From: an uncultured Clostridium sp.
GTDB taxonomy: Bacteria > Bacillota > Clostridia > Peptostreptococcales > Peptostreptococcaceae
DNA: 6,934 bases
Assembly: GCA_937944945.1 (NCBI GenBank)
Contig: CALEBD010000202.1
Span: forward strand, 1-6,934
Reading direction: 5' to 3'
Within the stretch, counting starts at the first letter, position 1; every line of letters starts with the position of its first letter. A model generated the notes under the pieces. That model saw only the letters and a program-made list of their open reading frames with translations, did not search any database and had not been told where the DNA came from. The translations under genes were made by a program, and so were the position numbers. Of this stretch, positions 1-4,157 are shown piece by piece.

Positions 1-582
1 GTCATAAACTAAAACTTGAACTTCTGATTTTCCAGTATCTTCTATGTTATAAAGAAGTGAAGCACTTGTAGGTTCTCTGAATGTTTTTAATACATTTAAA
101 CCTGCTAGTTCACCTGCTCTTCTAGTTGCTTCTAATTGCTTATTATCAAAGTATGCAGGTACTGTTATAACTACATCTTTAACTTCACCATAATTCTTCG
201 AAGCTTGATTTGCTAATTCTCTTAATATTAATGCAGAAACTTCTTCGGGTTTTAAAATCTTCTCTTTATTTCCATATTTTAAAACAACATCTTTGTCTGA
301 ACCCATAATCCTTTTTACAGAGTAAATAGCATTTGCTTTATATCTATTCTTATATGCTTCATGACCTACTATAAATTCATCACCTTTACCTGTCCATAGT
401 ACACATGATGGTAATGTAGATGAACCATTATCTAATTTTATTATGTCTGGTATTTTACCACTACGTAAAACAGATATAGCACTATTAGTTGTTCCTAAAT
501 CTATACCGAAGCACGGTCTAACCTTTACACTCTTTTTTAAATCTGACGCATCGTCAAATACTTTCATTGTTTCTAAACTCAT
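1..582 (-). CDS. Hsp70/DnaK-family chaperone ATPase, N-terminal part (runs off window)
   Basis: Only the first 194 codons are present; the frame is open to the window edge. They cover subdomains IA and IB of the Hsp70 nucleotide-binding domain. The phosphate-1 loop GIDLGTTNS is at residues 26-34, SVKRIMG at 88-94 holds the Lys equivalent to the catalytic Lys of Hsc70, VITVPAYF is at 138-145, and an EPTSASLLY stretch (170-178) matches the family's NEPTAA..AYG signature. The protein should bind and hydrolyse ATP to drive client binding in the cytosol. The start is supported by AGGAGG at 590-595, seven bases upstream of ATG. Canonical DnaK begins almost directly at its phosphate loop, but here a charged extension of about 22 residues precedes it. 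The neighbours are unknown small proteins, not hrcA, grpE or dnaJ, so I read this as a paralogous, dedicated Hsp70 rather than housekeeping dnaK. The substrate-binding domain, if any, lies outside the window, and an ATPase-only Hsp70-like protein cannot be excluded. Confidence 0.93.
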   Translation of the reverse strand, partial: MSLETMKVFDDASDLKKSVKVRPCFGIDLGTTNSAISVLRSGKIPDIIKLDNGSSTLPSCVLWTGKGDEFIVGHEAYKNRYKANAIYSVKRIMGSDKDVVLKYGNKEKILKPEEVSALILRELANQASKNYGEVKDVVITVPAYFDNKQLEATRRAGELAGLNVLKTFREPTSASLLYNIEDTGKSEVQVLVYD

Positions 583-624
583 ATGAAAACCTCCTACTAT
601 TTTATTTCTAATCTAATGTTAATT

Positions 625-1281
625 TTATCTACTATTTGATAGAGCTTCTTCTATTATTTCACGTAAGTTGTCGGTTATTATAAATTTATAATCCATCTTA
701 TAAGCTCTTTTATTTACGATTGATAATCTGATTAGAGTTTGTAATTCATCAATATCACAATTATTAGTAACTTTTAATACAAAATAATTTCTATCTATAT
801 GATATAATACTATATCAGAAACATCAATTACTTCACATAAATCATTTAGAAGTTCTAGGAAATCTATATTACCAACTTCACATTTAAATACTACACCTAA
901 TAATTTATAATCTTCAGATACAGGTTTTATTATATCTTTTAGGTGTACAAAATCTGGCAATGTACTTAAGAGAATTTTCTCTGTACATATAGAATGATTA
1001 AACACTCTTTCACTTTTAAATTTTGTTTGAAGTGATTCTAATACGAATAACTTATTTGCAACCTGTTCTACTTGAACTTGTAACTCTTTGCTTAAAGAAG
1101 ACTTACAAACCGAGAGAACTGGTAGTGATGTATCTTTCCTAGATTCTCTAACTATCTTAGTTACAAGTTTAAAATTCCTATTACTCTCTGTGCTTATAAT
1201 ATCTCTTAACGCTGTATAATCTATATCTCTATTTATACCAAATAAATTACCATTTTCTACCCATTCGTCTAAACTAACCAT
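625..1281 (-). CDS. Conserved-looking protein of unknown function, about 218 aa, upstream of Hsp70
   Basis: I do not recognise a family. The frame opens at 1305 (226 aa), but I place the start at 1281. The preceding residues NWRYC are the translation of a GGAGGT ribosome binding site at 1290-1295, nine bases before ATG 1281. The product is soluble, with no signal peptide or membrane segment. Residues about 30-90 (218-aa numbering) look helical and charged. The C-terminal half alternates hydrophobic strands and helices (for example LLGVVFKCEV, SDIVLYHIDRNYFVLKV, YKFIITD, LREIIEEAL), suggesting a small alpha/beta domain. It ends 42 bases before the Hsp70 start, so the two are probably co-translated. 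An Hsp70 partner or client role is possible from context only: there is no HPD motif of a J-domain, and I see nothing resembling GrpE. Confidence 0.75.
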   Translation of the reverse strand: MVSLDEWVENGNLFGINRDIDYTALRDIISTESNRNFKLVTKIVRESRKDTSLPVLSVCKSSLSKELQVQVEQVANKLFVLESLQTKFKSERVFNHSICTEKILLSTLPDFVHLKDIIKPVSEDYKLLGVVFKCEVGNIDFLELLNDLCEVIDVSDIVLYHIDRNYFVLKVTNNCDIDELQTLIRLSIVNKRAYKMDYKFIITDNLREIIEEALSNSR

Positions 1282-1282
1282 A

Positions 1283-1309
1283 CTACAGTACCTCCAATTG
1301 TTCATTCAT
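1283..1309 (-). CDS. Possible 8-residue leader ORF (MNEQLEVL) overlapping the next gene's ribosome binding site
   Basis: An ATG at 1309 is preceded by AAAAGGA (four bases away) and opens an eight-codon frame that stops with TAG at 1285-1283, one base before the preferred ATG (1281) of the 218-aa gene. The GGAGGT site of that gene lies inside the short frame. Such an arrangement could couple translation by re-initiation. It may equally be chance, since short frames of this size are common in AT-rich DNA. Confidence 0.25.
   Translation of the reverse strand: MNEQLEVL
1290..1295 (-). promoter_or_regulatory. Ribosome binding site that fixes the start of the 218-aa gene
   Basis: GGAGGT on the minus strand, with its GGAGG core nine bases from ATG 1281. 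The alternative ATG at 1305 has only AAAGGA at eight bases. The stronger site lies inside the extended frame, which argues for the shorter protein. Confidence 0.6.
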
Positions 1310-1363
1310 AATATCCTTTTATTTATACAAGTTATTATAGCTATTGGCACTCTCTAAGTAATG

Positions 1364-1927
1364 TTAGACGGAACTATAATTATCTGTGGAAGTATACGCT
1401 AATTCTGATTCTGATTCGTTTTCAACTTCCTCAAAGTTAAATTCAGCACTTAATATTTGATAAGATTTCTCTTCCATTATTACTGATAAAATATTGTCAC
1501 CAAATTCAAAATAGAATAAGCCTGAACTATTGCAAGGAGTGTAATTAAACTTAAATCCATAATTATCTAAGTCTGTTAATAATGTTGAAACAGAATATCT
1601 ATCTATTAGTTTACTATAAAAACTTCCTTCTAATTCATATACCACTTTTGAAGCTGATAAAACTAATTGTCGTCTATAAGGTTTAACTCCTAAGATATAC
1701 CTATACGTAATACAATTAACATCAGAAACTCTTATATTTAATTCCAGTTCGATAGAGTTACCCAAATTGTAACACTTTATTCTTTTATCCTTTAGGTGTT
1801 GATAAAGTTTATAGTCATCTATATTCATCTTATCTAAATAATCTAGACCTTCTCTCATGTTTTTAAATTCTTCCTTAAGTTCATCATTAACTTTTGTTTT
1901 CTTTTTTAAGAAATCAAAAAATCCCAT
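1364..1927 (-). CDS. Protein of unknown function, 187 aa
   Basis: I recognise no family. The N-terminus MGFFDFLKKK is a short amphipathic, basic start often seen in soluble Firmicutes proteins that touch the membrane. It is followed by a charged helical stretch (about 13-48) and then a beta-rich body at about 50-165, with alternating hydrophobic strands (IELELNIRV, YRYILGV, QLVLSASKVVYELEG, GLFYFEFG, LSVIMEE). The last 20 or so residues are acidic and Ser/Thr-rich and are probably disordered. There is no signal peptide or transmembrane span. The start is supported by GGGGG four to five bases upstream of ATG. The gene begins 24 bases after the membrane-protein gene and is 58 bases (to the frame opening) or 82 bases (to the preferred start) ahead of the 218-aa gene, consistent with one transcript. 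A structural or binding role within the locus is an inference from position. Confidence 0.75.
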   Translation of the reverse strand: MGFFDFLKKKTKVNDELKEEFKNMREGLDYLDKMNIDDYKLYQHLKDKRIKCYNLGNSIELELNIRVSDVNCITYRYILGVKPYRRQLVLSASKVVYELEGSFYSKLIDRYSVSTLLTDLDNYGFKFNYTPCNSSGLFYFEFGDNILSVIMEEKSYQILSAEFNFEEVENESESELAYTSTDNYSSV

Positions 1928-1951
1928 AATACCCCCATTAATTTAAATTAT

Positions 1952-2395
1952 CTAAAAACGTTTATAAACTTTTCTATCAAATCTTAACTGGTTGTTATAA
2001 TAAGGTAAATTATATCCACCCACTAAACTCAAATACAATAGAATAATTGAAGAAAATATTGTACTCAAAATAACTTTAGTGTTAGATACACCTAACGCTT
2101 TTACAAACTTTATATTTACTACTGTAGTAAGTATACAATAATATAAAACACCTATATAAGGTATGAAGCAAGGTATAAACCAATAACACTTAACATTTGA
2201 ATATTTAGATTTGCTTATTGTTCTTAAAATCGGAATAAAAGCTTTTATAGCAAATTGTTCTTTCATTCTTCTAAATATTATGAACAAACCTAAAGACCCA
2301 ACAATATAATTTATAAGATATATTATCATAAGTATTTCTAAAACATTTAATCCGTTATTATCTGTAGTATAATATATGCTACTGAATTCGTACAT
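1952..2395 (-). CDS. Small integral membrane protein, DUF5684-like
   Basis: Of 147 residues, about half are strongly hydrophobic. Transmembrane segments are predicted by eye at about 17-41, 70-94 and 107-127, with a basic C-terminal tail (RFDRKVYKRF). The order of short motifs, namely AFIPIL (52-57), an aromatic YWFIP..IPYIG stretch (71-82), VKALGVS (98-104) and a final hydrophobic run ending in GG (126-127), resembles small Firmicutes membrane proteins annotated as DUF5684 or signal-peptidase-I-like without a catalytic Ser/Lys pair. That assignment is from memory of the pattern, not from a search. The start has AGGAGG four bases upstream of ATG. It is the only membrane protein in the run of small genes and could anchor the others at the membrane. 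The 116-base gap in front holds palindromes and a TATAAT box, so it may also be transcribed from its own promoter. Confidence 0.8.
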   Translation of the reverse strand: MYEFSSIYYTTDNNGLNVLEILMIIYLINYIVGSLGLFIIFRRMKEQFAIKAFIPILRTISKSKYSNVKCYWFIPCFIPYIGVLYYCILTTVVNIKFVKALGVSNTKVILSTIFSSIILLYLSLVGGYNLPYYNNQLRFDRKVYKRF

Positions 2396-2423
2396 AAATC
2401 CTCCTAATCAATTAATTCAATAT

Positions 2424-2429
2424 ATTATA
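2424..2429 (-). promoter_or_regulatory. Candidate internal promoter, -10 box TATAAT
   Basis: A perfect TATAAT lies on the minus strand in the 116-base gap, about 29 bases before the start of the 147-aa membrane-protein gene. The region expected to hold the -35 box (about 2447-2452) reads TATAGT, a poor match to TTGACA, and lies inside the palindrome cactatagtg (2446-2455). A weak or activator-dependent promoter is possible. In such AT-rich DNA a lone TATAAT is weak evidence. Confidence 0.35.
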
Positions 2430-2440
2430 CTTTCATAGTT

Positions 2441-2462
2441 ATTAACACTATAGTGATTTAAT
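2441..2462. repeat. Short imperfect palindrome, possible operator
   Basis: The core cactatagtg (2446-2455) is a perfect 10-base palindrome. It is flanked by attaa on the left (2441-2445) and ttaat on the right (2458-2462) with a two-base offset. It overlies the place where the -35 box of the candidate promoter would be, as a repressor or activator site might. Confidence 0.35.
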
Positions 2463-2468
2463 ACACCA

Positions 2469-2496
2469 TAGAGTGTTCTAATTGTAGAACACTCTA
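2469..2496. repeat. Perfect inverted repeat, 12-bp arms around a 4-base loop
   Basis: The arms tagagtgttcta (2469-2480) and tagaacactcta (2485-2496) are exactly complementary, with attg between them. They lie just after the stop of the 293-aa gene. No T-run follows on either strand (the minus strand continues TGGTGTATTAAATC), so a typical Rho-independent terminator is unlikely. It could be an operator for a dimeric regulator of the internal promoter, or an RNA hairpin that protects or processes the upstream message. Confidence 0.6.
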
Positions 2497-2511
2497 GCTA
2501 TATTAAACATA

Positions 2512-3393
2512 TTAGTCAATTATTTGTATTTTTACATTACTGATTTCAAAATAAGGAAGTGTTTTAATGCTTTTATTTCTCCTATTTGTCTCTTTGAAAT
2601 TAATTCTGAACATAACATCATTTATTTTTAATTCTATATCATCACCTAATTCAAATATGAAAACCTCGTTTAATAAGTATTGAGATATACCATCACTTAT
2701 TACTCTTGATGAGCCACCAGTAGTTACTGGTAAGAACGTATTCAATTTAAAAACAGCTTCAAATTTAGAAGTAAATCCTAATAAGTCTAATATAAAACTG
2801 TTATTGTTTATAACACCCTCTATCTTATAATCATCTCTAACATATAAATTTTTTAGGTTAGGAATAATTATCTCATTAGGGTTACTCTTTATCATTGAGC
2901 TCCTTCTATCATTTCCTACAATATTTATATGGTTAGATGAAATACCATCTATTTTAGATGAAACTCTTTTCACTCTACGCTGTGGCTTTTGTTCTTGTAT
3001 TTCTTTAGGTAATGCAAGTTCTGATTCAATCTTAGCTTTTCGTTCTTCTTCCTCTTTTAGAGCTTTTGCTTGTTTCTCTTTTTCAAGCCTATCCTTTATT
3101 GCTGAATAGTCAACTTGACCAGTCATTACAGTTCTTGGGATAGAATCAACATCGCTTTCAGTTGGTTTAAATAAATCTTCATCAAAAGAACCTACAACCT
3201 TTTTACTTGGTTCAGGTGTTATCTCTTGCTTGTTATCTTGTACATCACCAAATATGTCTAAAGCCCTTAAACTATCATCAGAATTAACATCATTGGATAC
3301 ATCATCAACTTCTTCATTCATTAAATCAAATAAGCTTTTATTACTTTTCTTATTATCATTATCATCATAATTAAAAGCATTCAGACTATTCAT
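2512..3393 (-). CDS. Acidic, coiled-coil protein with beta-rich C-terminal domain, 293 aa, unknown function
   Basis: I recognise no family. Three parts are visible. Residues 1-95 are acidic, Asn/Asp/Ser-rich and probably disordered; they carry three similar short hydrophobic patches, SLFDLM (20-25), ALDIFGD (44-50) and DEDLFKP (71-77). Residues about 96-136 are a Lys/Glu-rich coiled coil, followed by a basic patch QRRVKRVSSK (138-147). Residues about 173-293 form a beta-rich domain with alternating strands (IEGVINNNSFILDLL, EVFIFELGDDIELKI, MFRINF, YFEISNVKIQI). There is no signal peptide or membrane span, so it is cytosolic. The start has AGGGGGTGA at 3398-3406, four bases from ATG, overlapping the stop codon of the 116-aa gene, which implies translational coupling. 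The layout suggests a scaffold or adaptor that recruits partners through its tail; that is inference. Confidence 0.8.
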   Translation of the reverse strand: MNSLNAFNYDDNDNKKSNKSLFDLMNEEVDDVSNDVNSDDSLRALDIFGDVQDNKQEITPEPSKKVVGSFDEDLFKPTESDVDSIPRTVMTGQVDYSAIKDRLEKEKQAKALKEEEERKAKIESELALPKEIQEQKPQRRVKRVSSKIDGISSNHINIVGNDRRSSMIKSNPNEIIIPNLKNLYVRDDYKIEGVINNNSFILDLLGFTSKFEAVFKLNTFLPVTTGGSSRVISDGISQYLLNEVFIFELGDDIELKINDVMFRINFKETNRRNKSIKTLPYFEISNVKIQIID

Positions 3394-3404
3394 TTCTTCA
3401 CCCC

Positions 3405-3755
3405 CTAAATTTCTACAACTGTAGTTTTAAATACAGAACTGTCTACTGCATTAATTACCTTACAAATAAACTTATTATTATCTACTCTAAAACTTAGATA
3501 ATGTCTATTATTTAAATAAATTTTATAATCATCTGAATTGTAAATAGAATCTATTTTTAGAACTTTATTACTATTTACAATTTTAATAATTGTACCTTTT
3601 AAAACGCCATTGTTTATTGTTGTTCTAGTTTGATTATTGGATAAAGATTCTTCTTTAATACATACATTTCCAGTAATCGCATATATTAAATTATCATCTT
3701 TACGTATAACTTTTAAACAATAATTATTCAGATTAATATTAAGAATTAACTTCAA
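3405..3755 (-). CDS. Small beta-rich protein of unknown function, 116 aa, TTG start
   Basis: No family recognised. The start codon is TTG (3755-3753), overlapping the TGA stop of the preceding gene in a TTGA junction. GGGAGG at 3765-3770, nine bases upstream, supports it, and no in-frame ATG gives a better site. The product is soluble and almost entirely alternating short strands (KLILNINLNNYCLKVI, GVLKGTIIKIV, KVLKIDSIY, YLSFRVDNNKFICKVI, FKTTVVEI), suggesting a compact beta-sandwich or barrel. It has a high Asn, Lys and Ile content. The downstream 293-aa gene starts 11 bases after its stop. Its C-terminal partner has a DDYKI sequence near its own beta domain, as this protein does (its DDYKI is followed by a strand), but I judge this too short to claim homology. 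Confidence 0.72.
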   Translation of the reverse strand: MKLILNINLNNYCLKVIRKDDNLIYAITGNVCIKEESLSNNQTRTTINNGVLKGTIIKIVNSNKVLKIDSIYNSDDYKIYLNNRHYLSFRVDNNKFICKVINAVDSSVFKTTVVEI

Positions 3756-4099
3756 AATACAGGACCTCCCATTGGATACAGATTAACCTTGTCAAATTCT
3801 TCATCATTAGACATATCTGATAAAATCTCATTTAAGCAAATATAATTAATTTTATCATATCTAAAACTATAAGCTTCATTAGAATTTATATCTAATAAAT
3901 TTAAAGTATGTATATTAGCTATAACTTTAAGATTACTTTCAATAAGTTTATTTAGAAGTACAAGTCTATTACTGTTTTTATTATAGATATTTGTTACATC
4001 CACATCTATAGTAAATCTTCTTAAATCTCCCACTAGATTGTATTGTGACTCTAATCCGACTGTAATATTAGCCTTAACAATTCTTTTATCATTATTCAT
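3752..4099 (-). CDS. Small protein of unknown function, 115 aa
   Basis: No family recognised. The frame is open from an ATG at 4123, but I place the start at 4099 (MNNDKRIVKANI). AAGGGAG at 4105-4111 sits five bases before that ATG, while the ATG at 4123 has no ribosome binding site and the residues between translate that binding site. The protein is soluble, with beta strands at its N-terminus (IVKANITVGLE, FTIDVDVTNIY), a helix (NRLVLLNKLIESNLKVIANI), further strands, an acidic stretch and the C-terminus NLYPMGGPVF. The final codons also contain the ribosome binding site of the next gene, with which it overlaps by a TTGA junction. It follows the penicillin-binding-protein gene after a 58-base gap that carries alternative hairpins able to expose or hide its binding site. 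Confidence 0.72.
   Translation of the reverse strand: MNNDKRIVKANITVGLESQYNLVGDLRRFTIDVDVTNIYNKNSNRLVLLNKLIESNLKVIANIHTLNLLDINSNEAYSFRYDKINYICLNEILSDMSNDEEFDKVNLYPMGGPVF
3765..3770 (-). promoter_or_regulatory. Ribosome binding site inside the preceding gene, supports the TTG start
   Basis: GGGAGG on the minus strand lies nine bases before TTG 3755. It encodes part of the C-terminal MGGPVF of the 115-aa protein. A strong site at this spacing is the main reason to accept the rare start codon. Confidence 0.65.
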
Positions 4100-4100
4100 A

Positions 4101-4157
4101 ACTTCTCCCTTACATTTCTTCATTTTATAAGTATAAGGGAGAAGTATCTCCCTTATA
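4101..4157 (-). promoter_or_regulatory. Three-arm alternative hairpin region controlling access to the 115-aa gene's ribosome binding site
   Basis: In the minus-strand RNA, arm A (tataagggag, 4157-4148) begins directly after the PBP stop codon. It pairs perfectly over 10 bases with arm B (ctcccttata, 4141-4132) around a 6-base loop. Arm B, extended to acttctccctta (4145-4134), also pairs perfectly over 12 bases with arm C (taagggagaagt, 4112-4101) around a 21-base loop. Arm C contains the AAGGGAG ribosome binding site for the ATG at 4099. The two hairpins cannot form together: A:B leaves the binding site free and B:C hides it. There is no T-run, so this is not a standard terminator. The pairing is seen directly; the regulatory role is inferred. 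Confidence 0.55.
4105..4111 (-). promoter_or_regulatory. Ribosome binding site that fixes the start of the 115-aa gene
   Basis: AAGGGAG on the minus strand, five bases from ATG 4099. It forms part of arm C of the alternative hairpins described at 4101-4157. Confidence 0.7.

Noticed and set aside
1..582. Housekeeping dnaK
   Set aside because: The N-terminal extension and the absence of grpE, dnaJ or hrcA nearby argue against it, although only the first third of the protein is visible.
1282..1305. Longer 226-aa form of the gene before the Hsp70, starting at 1305
   Set aside because: The added residues NWRYC are the translation of a near-perfect ribosome binding site for ATG 1281. I keep the longer form as a possible alternative but do not prefer it.
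1306..1363. Promoter in the gap between the 187- and 218-aa genes
   Set aside because: A TATAAT-like string exists, but no -35 match at 16-18 bases is convincing, and such strings are expected by chance here.
2469..2496. Inverted repeat read as a Rho-independent terminator
   Set aside because: The stem is not GC-rich and there is no T-run after it on either strand.
2716..2731. Perfect 7-bp-arm palindrome accagta/tactggt
   Set aside because: It lies within the coding sequence of the 293-aa gene, is short, and has no link to a gene boundary; chance is sufficient.
625..4099. J-domain or GrpE co-chaperone among the small genes
   Set aside because: No HPD motif or GrpE-like sequence is visible in any of the six proteins.
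4100..4123. Longer 123-aa form of the small gene after the PBP, starting at 4123
   Set aside because: The ATG at 4123 has no ribosome binding site and lies in the loop between the hairpin arms, while the residues it would add translate the AAGGGAG site of ATG 4099.
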